A program made the translations under genes and the position numbers. Of a stretch of DNA of 64,000 bases, positions 1-11,399 are shown one piece after another (positions within the stretch are counted from its first letter, which is position 1; the number at the start of each line of letters is the position of its first letter). Below the pieces are notes generated by a model, which was not told the origin of the DNA, searched no databases, and saw nothing but the letters and a program-made list of their open reading frames with translations. Source of the stretch: AP-15 sp963789025 (GTDB lineage Bacteria > Pseudomonadota > Alphaproteobacteria > ATCC43930 > CGMCC-115725); NCBI GenBank assembly GCA_963789025.1, contig CAWBIT010000010.1, positions 1-64,000 of the forward strand, read 5' to 3'.

Positions 1-249
1 GTCCATGGAGCGCAATGCGTTTCATGGCAGGGGGACTTGACCGGGTTGGTTTGGATCACTAGTAATATTGGCCCCGCTTGGGGCTGGCCGTAGGAAGCCA
101 CCTAGACGCAGCCCTAGATTGACCCTGGCTCGGCGCTTCTGTGAGGAGGCGCGCAAAGAATTAGGTACGGAAACTCTTCGACCCGGCGGCGTGATCGCCC
201 CGGGCGTTTGTTGTGCTTGGCGATTGTCGTGTTTGACGAGGTTGTGACG
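1..249. other. Leader region upstream of rpsL
   Basis: I see no convincing gene here. Reading frames on both strands lack family motifs. The last bases hold a GAGG-type ribosome binding site (about 238-244) six bases before the rpsL ATG, which supports that start over an upstream in-frame TTG at 208. A promoter for the str operon may lie here or further upstream outside the window; I cannot point to clear -35/-10 boxes. Confidence 0.5.
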
Positions 250-621
250 ATGCCGACGATAAACCAGCTGATCCGCAATCCGCGGCGGCCGGAGGTGGCA
301 CGCAACAAGGTTCCAGCAATGGAAGCCTGCCCGCAGAAGCGCGGGGTGTGCACGCGCGTCTACACGACCACGCCGAAAAAGCCGAATTCCGCGTTGCGTA
401 AGGTGGCGCGCGTCCGCCTGACGAACGGGTTCGAGGTCACGAGCTACATTCCCGGGGAGGGCCACAATCTTCAGGAACATTCGGTCGTTTTGATCCGTGG
501 CGGCCGAGTGAAAGATCTCCCGGGGGTGCGGTACCATATCATCCGCGGCACGCTCGACACCCAGGGCGTAAAGGATCGGCGCCAACGCCGTTCGAAATAC
601 GGCGCCAAGCGTCCCAAGTAG
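250..621 (+). CDS. rpsL: 30S ribosomal protein S12
   Basis: S12 sits at the decoding centre of the small subunit and contributes to decoding accuracy. The 123-residue product has the family's usual length. Hallmarks are TTPKKPNSALRK (residues 40-51, including the lysines altered in streptomycin-resistant strains) and the PGEGHNLQEHS and RVKDLPGVRYH stretches. The ATG at 250 is preferred because a GAGG site lies just upstream and the product then begins MPTINQL, as is standard. It is the first gene of the str operon, 10 bp ahead of rpsG. Confidence 0.98.
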   Translation: MPTINQLIRNPRRPEVARNKVPAMEACPQKRGVCTRVYTTTPKKPNSALRKVARVRLTNGFEVTSYIPGEGHNLQEHSVVLIRGGRVKDLPGVRYHIIRGTLDTQGVKDRRQRRSKYGAKRPK

Positions 622-631
622 GGAGAACGTC

Positions 632-1102
632 ATGTCGCGCCGTCGCGCCGCGGTCAAACGCGAAGTCTTGCCGGACGCAAAATTCGGCGACAGCGTATTA
701 ACCAAATTTATGAATTGCCTGATGTACGAGGGCAAGAAGTCGGTCGCCGAACGCATCGTCTACGGGGCTTTCGACCGCATCGCCAAGCGCAGCGGCCAAG
801 ACCCCCTCAGGGTTTTCCACGACGCGCTCGGTAATGTGCGACCCGCCGTCGAGGTCCGTTCGCGCCGTGTCGGCGGCGCCACCTATCAGGTACCGGTCGA
901 AGTGCGGACCGACCGCAGCCAGGCGCTGGCCATTCGCTGGCTCATTTCGAGTTCGCGCGGGCGCTCGGAGAACACGATGGAGGAGCGGCTTTCGGGGGAG
1001 CTGCTCGATGCCGCCAACAATCGCGGTGCCGCGGTGAAGCGGCGGGAGGATACGCATCGCATGGCTGATGCGAACAAGGCCTTCTCGCACTACCGCTGGT
1101 AA
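632..1102 (+). CDS. rpsG: 30S ribosomal protein S7
   Basis: S7 nucleates assembly of the 30S head and contacts the E-site tRNA. The 156-residue protein has the expected length, with the N-terminal MSRRRAAVKREVLPD and the conserved GKKSVAERIVYGAFD and RRVGGATYQVPVEVR segments. A GGGAG site precedes the ATG. In E. coli S7 is the translational repressor of the str operon; no comparable operator can be shown here by eye. fusA follows after a 78 bp gap. Confidence 0.98.
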   Translation: MSRRRAAVKREVLPDAKFGDSVLTKFMNCLMYEGKKSVAERIVYGAFDRIAKRSGQDPLRVFHDALGNVRPAVEVRSRRVGGATYQVPVEVRTDRSQALAIRWLISSSRGRSENTMEERLSGELLDAANNRGAAVKRREDTHRMADANKAFSHYRW

Positions 1103-1180
1103 GCGACGAAGCAGACCACGACCGAGACACCATTTTCCTTGAGGGCGCCCGCGCCGCGTGGCGCCGGCGGAGTTGCTTTC

Positions 1181-3256
<2,076 letters not shown>

Positions 3257-3307
3257 TATTACAGGTTTGAAAATCCAGCCAGGCTGGGTCGGACGGAGAA
3301 GAAGACG

Positions 3308-4498
<1,191 letters not shown>

Positions 4499-4544
4499 CA
4501 GCGAACTGAAGCCGAGCGCGCGAAAATAGGACTGGAAACAGCAA

Positions 4545-4859
4545 ATGGCGACCGACAACCAGAACATTCGCATTCGGCTGCGGGCCTACGATCACCGCGT
4601 CCTCGACCAATCGACCAGCGAAATCGTCACGACGGCCAAGCGAACCGGGGCGCGGGTGCGGGGTCCGATCCCGCTTCCGACCAAAATCGAGAAATTTACC
4701 GTCTTGCGCTCGCCGCATGTCGACAAGAAATCGCGCGAGCAATTCGAGATCCGCACCCACAAACGCATGCTCGACATTGTTGATCCGACGCCGCAGACCG
4801 TCGACGCGCTGATGAAGCTCGATCTTGCCGCTGGCGTCGACGTCGAGATCAAGCTCTGA
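4545..4859 (+). CDS. rpsJ: 30S ribosomal protein S10
   Basis: S10 is a 30S head protein that also acts as NusE in transcription antitermination. The 104-residue product is of normal length. It shows RIRLRAYDHRVLDQ near the start and the RGPIPLPTKIEKFTVLRSPHVDKKSREQFE core that binds 16S rRNA and NusB. It opens the S10 operon, here continuous with the str operon (46 bp after tuf). Confidence 0.98.
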   Translation: MATDNQNIRIRLRAYDHRVLDQSTSEIVTTAKRTGARVRGPIPLPTKIEKFTVLRSPHVDKKSREQFEIRTHKRMLDIVDPTPQTVDALMKLDLAAGVDVEIKL

Positions 4860-4869
4860 AGGTTGCGTG

Positions 4870-5583
4870 ATGCGGACCGGTTTGATCGCTCGGAAGCTCG
4901 GCATGACGCGCGTCTTTACCGACGAAGGTAGCCACATCCCGGTGACCGTGCTGCAGGTCGACAACTGCCAGGTCGTTGCGGTGCGCACCGAGGACACGGA
5001 CGGTTACATCGCGGTGCAGCTCGGCGTCGGTACGGCCAAGACCAAGAACGTGTCGAAACCGCAGCGGGGTCATTTTGCCAAAGCCAAGGTAGAACCGAAG
5101 GCGCGCCTCGCCGAGTTCCGTGTCTCTGCGGATGCGCTGCTGGACATCGGCGCGGAAATCACCGCGGCGCATTTTCTCCCGGGCCAGTTTGTCGATGTCG
5201 TCGGCACCAGTATCGGCAAGGGGTTTGCCGGGGCGATGAAGCGGCACAACTTCCACGGCTTGCGTGCCAGCCACGGCGTCTCGGTCTCACATCGCAGCCA
5301 CGGGTCGACCGGCCAGCGGCAGTCGCCGGGCAAAACTTTCAAGAACAAGAAGATGGCAGGTCACCTCGGAGCCGAGCGGGTAACGACCCAGAGCCTCGAG
5401 GTGGTTGCAGCCGATGCCGAGCGCGGCGTCCTGATGATCAAGGGCTCGGTGCCTGGGAGCCCCGGCGGCTATGTGCTGATCAAGGATGCTGTGAAGCGCA
5501 AAGCTCCCGGAGGGCTGCCGTTCCCAGCAGCTTTGCGGGAGATGCCGGCGACTGCCGAGGGCGCGCAGGGCGGAGCCGCCTGA
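4870..5583 (+). CDS. rplC: 50S ribosomal protein L3
   Basis: L3 is an early 50S assembly protein whose loop reaches the peptidyl transferase centre. The product is 237 residues, slightly longer than E. coli L3 because of an A/G-rich C-terminal tail. GTSIGKGFAGAMKRHNF and the glutamine-containing SHGSTGQRQSPGKTFKNKK loop are clear. The ATG at 4870 follows rpsJ by 10 bp and gives MRTGLIARKLGMTR, the standard N-terminus. Its TGA overlaps the rplD ATG (ATGA), suggesting translational coupling. Confidence 0.97.
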   Translation: MRTGLIARKLGMTRVFTDEGSHIPVTVLQVDNCQVVAVRTEDTDGYIAVQLGVGTAKTKNVSKPQRGHFAKAKVEPKARLAEFRVSADALLDIGAEITAAHFLPGQFVDVVGTSIGKGFAGAMKRHNFHGLRASHGVSVSHRSHGSTGQRQSPGKTFKNKKMAGHLGAERVTTQSLEVVAADAERGVLMIKGSVPGSPGGYVLIKDAVKRKAPGGLPFPAALREMPATAEGAQGGAA

Positions 5584-6203
5584 TGAAGCTTACCGTGCGC
5601 AATCTCGATAATCAGGAAGTCGGCGATATCGACCTCGCCGAGGAGGTATTCGGCCTGCCGATTCGCCGCGACATCCTCGCCCGGGTCGTCAACTGGCAAC
5701 TGGCAAAACGCCGCGCCGGGACCCATAAGACAAAGGGGATCAGCGAAATACAGGGAACGACTAAGAAACCCTACAAACAGAAGGGTACCGGGCGCGCCCG
5801 TCAGGGCAGCCTGCGCTCGCCGCAATTCCGCGGCGGCGCGGTGATTTTCGGTCCGGTCGTACGCAGTCATGAATTCTCCCTGCAGAAGAAGGTTCGCAAG
5901 CTGGGCCTCAAGACGGCGCTGTCCTCGAAGCAGCGCGAGGGCAAGTTGATCGTGATTGACGCGGCCCGCATCGACGAGGCCAAAACCAAGGCTTTGCGGG
6001 CACGTTTCGAGACGCTCGGCTGGGACTCGGTGCTGATCATCGACGGGCCCGCTGTCGACGAAGGATTCATGCGCGCCGCCCGTAACCTGCCGCGCGTCGA
6101 TGTGCTGCCGCAGCAAGGCGCCAACGTTTACGACATCCTGCGCCGCGACACGCTCGTTCTGACGCGCGAGGCGGTGCAGCACCTCGAGGCGCGCCTCAAA
6201 TGA
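5583..6203 (+). CDS. rplD: 50S ribosomal protein L4
   Basis: L4 helps build the 50S subunit and its extended loop lines the exit tunnel. The 206-residue product has the family length and the loop signature TTKKPYKQKGTGRARQGS followed by RSPQFRGGAVIFGP. In E. coli L4 represses its own S10 operon; no leader of that type is visible here. It overlaps rplC by one base and rplW by four bases. Confidence 0.97.
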   Translation: MKLTVRNLDNQEVGDIDLAEEVFGLPIRRDILARVVNWQLAKRRAGTHKTKGISEIQGTTKKPYKQKGTGRARQGSLRSPQFRGGAVIFGPVVRSHEFSLQKKVRKLGLKTALSSKQREGKLIVIDAARIDEAKTKALRARFETLGWDSVLIIDGPAVDEGFMRAARNLPRVDVLPQQGANVYDILRRDTLVLTREAVQHLEARLK

Positions 6204-6532
6204 GCCGGTTTCGCGTCATCCCGCCCGCCGTCACGCGGCTCACGCGGCAGCAAATGTACGACATCATCCGCGGCCCGGTCATCACCGAGAAGGCGACGAA
6301 TGTATCCGAGCACCGCCAGGTGATCTTTCGCGTGCCGCTGACGGCCACCAAGCGCGAAGTGAAGGCGGCTGTGGAAGGGTTGTTCAGCGTCAGCGTGACA
6401 GCGGTGAACACGATCCGGGTCATGGGCAAGCTCAAGCGGGTTCGTGGCCGACCGGGCCGGCGTTCCGACTACAAAAAAGCGGTCGTGACGCTTCGCGAAG
6501 GTCAACGGATCGACGTGACGACGGGGATTTGA
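6200..6532 (+). CDS. rplW: 50S ribosomal protein L23
   Basis: L23 lies at the exit of the ribosomal tunnel and docks trigger factor, SRP and SecYEG. The ATGA overlap with rplD gives 110 residues, about 13 more than usual. A second in-frame ATG at 6254 (MYDIIRGPVITEKAT) would give the usual size, so the true start is uncertain. The core motifs are GPVITEKAT near the N-terminus and the C-terminal GRRSDYKKAVVTL strand. Confidence 0.95.
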   Translation: MSRFRVIPPAVTRLTRQQMYDIIRGPVITEKATNVSEHRQVIFRVPLTATKREVKAAVEGLFSVSVTAVNTIRVMGKLKRVRGRPGRRSDYKKAVVTLREGQRIDVTTGI

Positions 6533-6535
6533 GCG

Positions 6536-7363
6536 ATGGCACTGAAGACATTCAACCCGACGACGCCGTCGCGCCGCCAGCTGGTGATCGTCGACCGCAG
6601 CGAGCTGTGGAAGGGCAAGCCGGTAAAGGCCCTGACCGAGGGGCTGCGCGGCAAGGGCGGCCGCAACAACACCGGCCGCATCACGATGCGCTGGCGCGGC
6701 GGCGGAAATAAGCGGCGCTACCGGATCGTCGACTTCAAGCGCTCGAAGGTCGATGTGCCGGCCACCGTCGAGCGGCTCGAATATGACCCGAACCGCACGG
6801 CGTTCATTGCGCTTATTCGTTACCAGGACGGCGAGCTCGCCTACATACTGGCACCGCAACGGCTCAAAGCGGGCGACACTGTCGTCTCGGGCGAGAGGGT
6901 GGACGTCAAGCCCGGCAATACGATGCCGATGCGCAGCATGCCGGTCGGCACGATCATCCACAATGTCGAGATGAAACCCGGCAAGGGCGGCCAGATCGCC
7001 CGTTCGGCTGGCACTTATGTCCAGCTGGTCGGCCGCGACCAAGGCTATGCCCTGTTGCGCCTCTCTTCCGGAGAGCTGCGCATGGTGCGCTCCGAATGCC
7101 GGGCGACGGTCGGCGCCGTATCAAACCCCGATCAGCAGAACATCGTAATCGGCAAGGCCGGCCGAAACCGCTGGCTGGGTCGCCGGCCTTCGGTACGCGG
7201 CGTCGCGATGAACCCGATCGATCATCCGCATGGCGGCGGCGAGGGTCGCAGCTCGGGTGGCCGGCATCCCGTCACGCCATGGGGCAAGCCAACCAAGGGC
7301 AAGAAGACCCGGCACAACAAGGCGGCGGACCGGCTGATCGTGCGCCGCCGTCACAAGCGCTAG
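6536..7363 (+). CDS. rplB: 50S ribosomal protein L2
   Basis: L2 is a primary 23S rRNA binder needed for subunit association and peptidyl transfer. The product is 275 residues. GRNNTGRITMRWRGGGNKRRY near the N-terminus and MNPIDHPHGGGEGRSSGGR near the C-terminus, with the conserved histidine, are textbook L2 segments. It starts 3 bp after rplW ends and is followed by rpsS. Confidence 0.98.
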   Translation: MALKTFNPTTPSRRQLVIVDRSELWKGKPVKALTEGLRGKGGRNNTGRITMRWRGGGNKRRYRIVDFKRSKVDVPATVERLEYDPNRTAFIALIRYQDGELAYILAPQRLKAGDTVVSGERVDVKPGNTMPMRSMPVGTIIHNVEMKPGKGGQIARSAGTYVQLVGRDQGYALLRLSSGELRMVRSECRATVGAVSNPDQQNIVIGKAGRNRWLGRRPSVRGVAMNPIDHPHGGGEGRSSGGRHPVTPWGKPTKGKKTRHNKAADRLIVRRRHKR

Positions 7364-7380
7364 CCGACGGGAGGAAAAGC

Positions 7381-7659
7381 TTGGCACGCTCGGTATGGAA
7401 GGGGCCGTTTGTCGACGGCTATCTCCTGAAAAAGGCGGAGGCGGCGCGTGGGTCGGGACGCAATCAGGTGATCCGGACCTGGTCGCGCCGGTCGACGATC
7501 TTTCCGCAATTTGTCGGGCTCACCTTCGGCGTCTATAACGGGCACAAATTCATCCCGGTGCTGGTCACCGAGAACATGATCGGGCACAAGCTCGGCGAAT
7601 TCGCGCCGACCCGAACCTTCTACGGGCACGCCGGCGACAAGAAGGCGAGAAGGAGCTGA
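7381..7659 (+). CDS. rpsS: 30S ribosomal protein S19 (TTG start)
   Basis: S19 is a 30S head protein that forms a bridge near the A site. With the TTG at 7381 the product is 92 residues and begins with the canonical ARSVWKGPFVDGYLL. A strong GGGAGGA site lies at 7369-7375, so the unusual start codon is well supported and there is no nearby ATG. The C-terminus carries HKLGEFAPTRTFYGH. rplV follows after 1 bp. Confidence 0.97.
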   Translation: MARSVWKGPFVDGYLLKKAEAARGSGRNQVIRTWSRRSTIFPQFVGLTFGVYNGHKFIPVLVTENMIGHKLGEFAPTRTFYGHAGDKKARRS

Positions 7660-7660
7660 C

Positions 7661-8044
7661 ATGGGTAAGCCAGCCGCCGAACGGCGGCTCGAGGAAAGCG
7701 AAGCCGCCGCTTCCATGCGGGGCCTGCGCACGAGCCCGCGCAAGCTCAACCTCGTGGCGCAGACGATCCGTGGCAAGACTGCCTCGGCCGCGCTCGCGGA
7801 ACTGACCTTCTCACGACGCCGCATCGCGCGCGACGTCAGGAAGGTTCTGCAAGCGGCGATCGCCAACGCAGAAAACAATCACCAGCTCGATGTTGACCGC
7901 CTTTTTGTGAAGGAGGCTACGGTCGGCCGGGCTTTTGTACTGAAACGCTTTCACACCAGAGGCCGTGGGCGCTCGGCACGCGTCGAGAAGATGTTTGCGC
8001 ATCTGACTGTCATCGTCCGAGAGAGCGCCGAGGAGGCTCAGTAA
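7661..8044 (+). CDS. rplV: 50S ribosomal protein L22
   Basis: L22 lines the exit tunnel, and its beta-hairpin is a site of macrolide resistance changes in other species. The product is 127 residues. The MRGLRTSPRKLNLVAQTIRGK segment is the family N-terminal helix, here preceded by an extra ~20 residues; the hairpin is in the VGRAFVLKRFHTRGRGRSARV stretch. Its TAA overlaps the rpsC ATG by one base. Confidence 0.97.
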   Translation: MGKPAAERRLEESEAAASMRGLRTSPRKLNLVAQTIRGKTASAALAELTFSRRRIARDVRKVLQAAIANAENNHQLDVDRLFVKEATVGRAFVLKRFHTRGRGRSARVEKMFAHLTVIVRESAEEAQ

Positions 8045-8751
8045 TGGGACAGAAGGTCAACCCGATCGGGCTTCGGCTCGGCATCAACCGAACCTGGGAC
8101 TCGCGCTGGTTCGCGCGCAAGGAATACGGCAATTTGCTGCTCGACGACCTCGGCTTGCGGAAGTTTCTGCAGCGGCGGCTGAGCCAGGCCGGCCTCTCCC
8201 GCGTCGTCATCGAGCGCGCCGCGCGACGGACGAGGATCACGCTGCATTCGGCCCGGCCCGGCGTGGTGATCGGGAAAAAGGGTGTCGACATCGAAAAGCT
8301 GCGCACCGATCTCGCCAAGGTTACCAACAGCGAAGTCAGCCTCAACATCGTCGAGATCCGCAAACCGGAAATCGACGCGAAGCTGATTGCCGACGGCATC
8401 GCGCAGCAGCTGGAACGCCGCGTCGCCTTTCGCCGGGCGATGAAGCGGGCCGTGCAGTCGGCGATGCGGCTCGGCGCGCAAGGGATCCGGATCAACTGTT
8501 CGGGCCGCCTAGGCGGAGCGGAGATCGCCCGCATGGAATGGTATCGGGAAGGCCGCGTGCCGCTGCATACATTGCGCGCCGACGTCGATTTCGGCTACGG
8601 CACCGCGAAGACCACCTACGGCGTGTGCGGCGTCAAGGTCTGGGTCTTCAAGGGCGAGATTCTCGCTCATGACCCGATGGCGCAAGACAAGCGGCTGAAC
8701 GAAGGGCAACCCGCGAGCCACGAGCGCGGCCGGCGCGAAGCGCTGGGGTAA
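8044..8751 (+). CDS. rpsC: 30S ribosomal protein S3
   Basis: S3 forms part of the mRNA entry channel and has helicase-like activity on incoming mRNA. The 235-residue product starts MGQKVNPIGLRLGI. It contains the KH domain motif VVIGKKGVDIEKLR around residues 75-90 and the C-terminal domain with GRLGGAEIARMEWYREGRVPLHT. It is coupled to rplV by a 1-base overlap. Confidence 0.98.
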   Translation: MGQKVNPIGLRLGINRTWDSRWFARKEYGNLLLDDLGLRKFLQRRLSQAGLSRVVIERAARRTRITLHSARPGVVIGKKGVDIEKLRTDLAKVTNSEVSLNIVEIRKPEIDAKLIADGIAQQLERRVAFRRAMKRAVQSAMRLGAQGIRINCSGRLGGAEIARMEWYREGRVPLHTLRADVDFGYGTAKTTYGVCGVKVWVFKGEILAHDPMAQDKRLNEGQPASHERGRREALG

Positions 8752-8757
8752 TGGATC

Positions 8758-9180
8758 ATGCTCGCTCCGAAAAGAAGCAAATATCGTAAGGCCCATAAAG
8801 GGCGCGTCCACGGTCTCGCGAAGGGCGGGACGGACTTGAACTTTGGCGCCTATGGGCTGAAGGCCTCGGACCCGGGGCGGATCACGGCCCGCCAGATCGA
8901 GGCGGCACGGCGCGCGATAACGCGCCACATCCGCCGCGCCGGGCGGGTTTGGATCCGCATCTTCCCCGATGTGCCGGTATCGCAGAAGCCGGCCGAAGTT
9001 CGCATGGGCAGCGGCAAGGGTTCGCCGGAATTCTGGATTTGCCGAGTAAAGCCCGGCCGCATCATGTTCGAGCTCGACGGCGTGCCGCCCGATATTGCCC
9101 GCGAGGCGTTCGATCTCGCCGCCGCCAAATTGCCGATCGCAACGCGCTTCGTCGCTCGGCAAGGCGAGGAGGTCGTGTGA
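8758..9180 (+). CDS. rplP: 50S ribosomal protein L16
   Basis: L16 helps position A-site tRNA on the large subunit. The product is 140 residues, beginning MLAPKRSKYRKAHKGR, with RIFPDVPVSQKPAEVRMGSGKG as the family core. It is 6 bp after rpsC, and its TGA overlaps the rpmC ATG by one base. Confidence 0.98.
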   Translation: MLAPKRSKYRKAHKGRVHGLAKGGTDLNFGAYGLKASDPGRITARQIEAARRAITRHIRRAGRVWIRIFPDVPVSQKPAEVRMGSGKGSPEFWICRVKPGRIMFELDGVPPDIAREAFDLAAAKLPIATRFVARQGEEVV

Positions 9181-9389
9181 TGAAGGTTATCGATGCCAGG
9201 GCCAAAACCGAAGACGAGTTGACGGGTGAACTCGACGTTCTCGGCAAGGAGATCTTCAATCTGCGCTTCCAACGGGCCAATGGCCAGCTCGAGAATACTG
9301 CCCGCGTACGGCAGGTGCGGCGCGACATTGCCCGCATCAAGACGGTGCTGGGCGAACGGCGCCGCGCCGCGGGCCTAGGGAACACGTAA
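9180..9389 (+). CDS. rpmC: 50S ribosomal protein L29
   Basis: L29 is a small helical-hairpin protein near the tunnel exit, next to L23. The product is 69 residues. It begins MKVIDARAKTEDEL and contains the conserved LRFQRANGQLENT and RVRQVRRDIARIKTVL segments. The ATG overlaps the rplP stop, and its own TAA overlaps the rpsQ ATG (one base each), so three genes form a coupled chain. Confidence 0.97.
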   Translation: MKVIDARAKTEDELTGELDVLGKEIFNLRFQRANGQLENTARVRQVRRDIARIKTVLGERRRAAGLGNT

Positions 9390-9751
9390 TGTCAAAACGC
9401 GTCCTTCAGGGTGTGGTCGTCAGCGACGCTTGCGACAAGACGGTGATTGTTCGGGTTGAGCGACGCGTGATGCACCCTGTCTACAAGAAATTCGTCACGC
9501 ATTCGAAGAAATATGCGGCGCATGACGAGAACAACACCTACCGCTCCGGTGATGTCGTCCGGATCGAGGAGAGCCGTCCGATCTCCAAGCGCAAATGCTG
9601 GGTCGTGATCGGCGGCCCCCCAGATGCAACGCCGGGTCGCCGCTCCACTCGTAGGCCCACCGATCCGGTTGCCGCGCCGGTCGATATGGCGGAACTCGAA
9701 CCGCCAGATGTCGGCATCCAAACCGCCGAGCCCGCGGAAGGTGCATCATGA
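9389..9751 (+). CDS. rpsQ: 30S ribosomal protein S17 with C-terminal extension
   Basis: S17 is an OB-fold protein that binds the 5' domain of 16S rRNA. The first ~80 residues are standard: RVLQGVVVSDACDKTVIVRVER, the KKYAAHDENN region, and IEESRPISKRKCWVV. The product is 120 residues, about 35 longer than typical. The extra C-terminal tail is rich in P, T, R and A and looks disordered. Overlaps of one base with rpmC and four bases with rplN suggest translational coupling. Confidence 0.96.
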   Translation: MSKRVLQGVVVSDACDKTVIVRVERRVMHPVYKKFVTHSKKYAAHDENNTYRSGDVVRIEESRPISKRKCWVVIGGPPDATPGRRSTRRPTDPVAAPVDMAELEPPDVGIQTAEPAEGAS

Positions 9752-10116
9752 TCCAGATGCAGACAAATCTCGACGTCGCCGATAACTCGGGCGCACGCCG
9801 GGTGCAATGCATCAAAGTGCTGGGCGGCTCGAAACGCAAGACCGCGACGATCGGCGACGTGATCATCGTCTCGGTCAAGGAGGCCATCCCGCGCGGCCGG
9901 GTCAAGAAGGGCGACGTGCATCGCGCGGTCATCGTGCGCACGGCGAAGGAGATACGCCGCACGGACGGCAGCGCTATTCGGTTCGACCGCAACGCCGCCG
10001 TGCTGATCACCAATCAGGGTGAGCCGATCGGGACCCGCATTTTTGGTCCGGTGACCCGTGAATTGCGGGCGCGCCGGTTCATGAAGATCGTGTCGTTGGC
10101 CCCGGAAGTCCTATGA
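9748..10116 (+). CDS. rplN: 50S ribosomal protein L14
   Basis: L14 forms an intersubunit bridge and is where RsfS docks in other bacteria. The 122-residue product begins MIQMQTNLDVADNSGARR and shows the GDVIIVSVKEAIPRG segment and RIFGPVTRELR near the end. All are family signatures at normal spacing. A 71 bp gap before rplX is the first sizeable gap in the S10/spc stretch. Confidence 0.98.
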   Translation: MIQMQTNLDVADNSGARRVQCIKVLGGSKRKTATIGDVIIVSVKEAIPRGRVKKGDVHRAVIVRTAKEIRRTDGSAIRFDRNAAVLITNQGEPIGTRIFGPVTRELRARRFMKIVSLAPEVL

Positions 10117-10187
10117 AATCAGCCGATCGGTGCCGTCAATCCGTCATTCCCGCGGAAGTGACGGTAATGGGCTGCTGAGGTGCAAGC

Positions 10188-10454
10188 ATGCCGAAATTGA
10201 AGATCAAGAAGGGCGACAACGTCGTCGTCATCAGCGGTCGCGACAAGGGCAGGACCGGGGAGGTGTTGCGTGTCTTTCCCGGCGAGGGGCGGCTCATCGT
10301 GCAGGGGGTGCACGTCGCCAAGCGGCATACCCGGCCGCGTATGGGCGAGCCCGGTGGTATCGTCGAGAAGGAGTTGACGATCCACATCTCGAACGTCGCG
10401 CACGTCGACCCGCAATCACGCAAACCGACGCGGATCGGGTACAAGATTTCTTGA
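10188..10454 (+). CDS. rplX: 50S ribosomal protein L24, C-terminus frameshifted
   Basis: L24 is a 50S assembly initiator. The reading frame begins MPKLKIKKGDNVVVISGRDKG (KOW motif) and runs normally to GYKIS, then stops at TGA 10452-10454, giving 88 residues against the usual ~104. The missing tail is present one base later: frame 10453-10509 encodes EDGRKVRFARRSGEIIDR and stop, which matches the normal L24 end. So the gene has one extra base near 10449-10452, or a +1 ribosomal shift is used at the TCT-TGA position. Sequencing error is the simplest explanation. Confidence 0.93.
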   Translation: MPKLKIKKGDNVVVISGRDKGRTGEVLRVFPGEGRLIVQGVHVAKRHTRPRMGEPGGIVEKELTIHISNVAHVDPQSRKPTRIGYKIS

Positions 10455-10513
10455 GGATGGCCGCAAGGTCCGGTTCGCCCGCCGCTCGGGCGAAATCATC
10501 GACAGGTGAGGGG

Positions 10514-11059
10514 ATGGCTAGGGCGCGCCTGCACGAACAGTATGAGACGACGGTCCGCTCGGCGCTGATGCAGGAGTTCGGGTACAAGAACCCGATGCAA
10601 GTGCCGCGCCTCGAAAAGATCGTGGTCAATATGGGTGTCGGCGAGGCGGTGCAAGACAGCAAGAAAGCGGAGGCGGCCGCCGCCGACTTGACCGCAATCA
10701 CCGGCCAGCATCCGGTCATCACCAAAGCGAAGCGGTCGATTGCAACCTTCAAGCTGCGCCAGGGCATGCCGATCGGGTGCAAGGTAACGTTGCGCCGCGA
10801 GCGGATGTACGAGTTTCTCGATCGCCTGATCACCGTGGCTCTGCCGCGGGTTCGCGATTTTCGCGGCATATCGGGCAGGAGCTTCGACGGACGAGGCAAT
10901 TTTGCCCTCGGCCTCAAGGAGCAGCTCGTTTTTCCCGAAATCGACTACGACCGGGTCGATGCGACGCGCGGCATGGATGTCGTCATCGTGACGACCGCTC
11001 GGACCGACGCAGAGGCCAAGGCGCTCCTCAAAGCTTTCGACATGCCTTTTGCCAATTGA
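10514..11059 (+). CDS. rplE: 50S ribosomal protein L5
   Basis: L5 binds 5S rRNA and contacts the P-site tRNA. The 181-residue product starts MARARLHEQYET. It carries KIVVNMGVGEAVQDSKK, the ITGQHPVITKAKRSIATFKLR region and the RDFRGISGRSFDGRGNF motif. The ATG at 10514 lies only 4 bases past the stop of the displaced L24 tail, which suggests the ancestral rplX-rplE spacing was tight. Confidence 0.97.
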   Translation: MARARLHEQYETTVRSALMQEFGYKNPMQVPRLEKIVVNMGVGEAVQDSKKAEAAAADLTAITGQHPVITKAKRSIATFKLRQGMPIGCKVTLRRERMYEFLDRLITVALPRVRDFRGISGRSFDGRGNFALGLKEQLVFPEIDYDRVDATRGMDVVIVTTARTDAEAKALLKAFDMPFAN

Positions 11060-11078
11060 AACTGGGAGATCTAGCTAG

Positions 11079-11384
11079 GTGGCAAAAAAGAGCTCAATCG
11101 AGAAAAACGCAAGGCGGATCAGGCTCGCCAAAGCCGTTGCCGTTCGGCGGGCAAGGCTGAAGGCGGTCGCGATCGACCGGACAGCGCCACCCGAGGACAG
11201 GTTTGCGGCACAGCTGAAGCTGGCCGAATTACCGCGCAATGCATCTGCGACGCGGGTTCGCAACCGCTGCTCTCTGACCGGCCGCCCGCGCGGATATTAC
11301 CGGAAATTCAAGCTGTCGCGAATTGCCCTACGGGAGCTCGCCTCTGCCGGGCTGATTCCGGGCATGGTCAAGTCGAGCTGGTAG
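11079..11384 (+). CDS. rpsN: 30S ribosomal protein S14 (GTG start)
   Basis: S14 assembles late into the 30S head. The product is 101 residues, the long cysteine-poor form lacking the CXXC zinc pairs of the short type. It contains RNRCSLTGRPRGYYRKFKLSR at the C-terminal core. The start is GTG at 11079 with a GGGAG site about 10 bases upstream; no ATG is available without truncation. Confidence 0.96.
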   Translation: MAKKSSIEKNARRIRLAKAVAVRRARLKAVAIDRTAPPEDRFAAQLKLAELPRNASATRVRNRCSLTGRPRGYYRKFKLSRIALRELASAGLIPGMVKSSW

Positions 11385-11399
11385 GCGGGAGCGCGGCCG

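Noticed and set aside
10117..10187. Possible hairpin in the rplN-rplX gap (CGTCA...TGACG)
   Set aside because: Arms of only five bases and no T-run; it could be chance, so not called as a terminator or attenuator.
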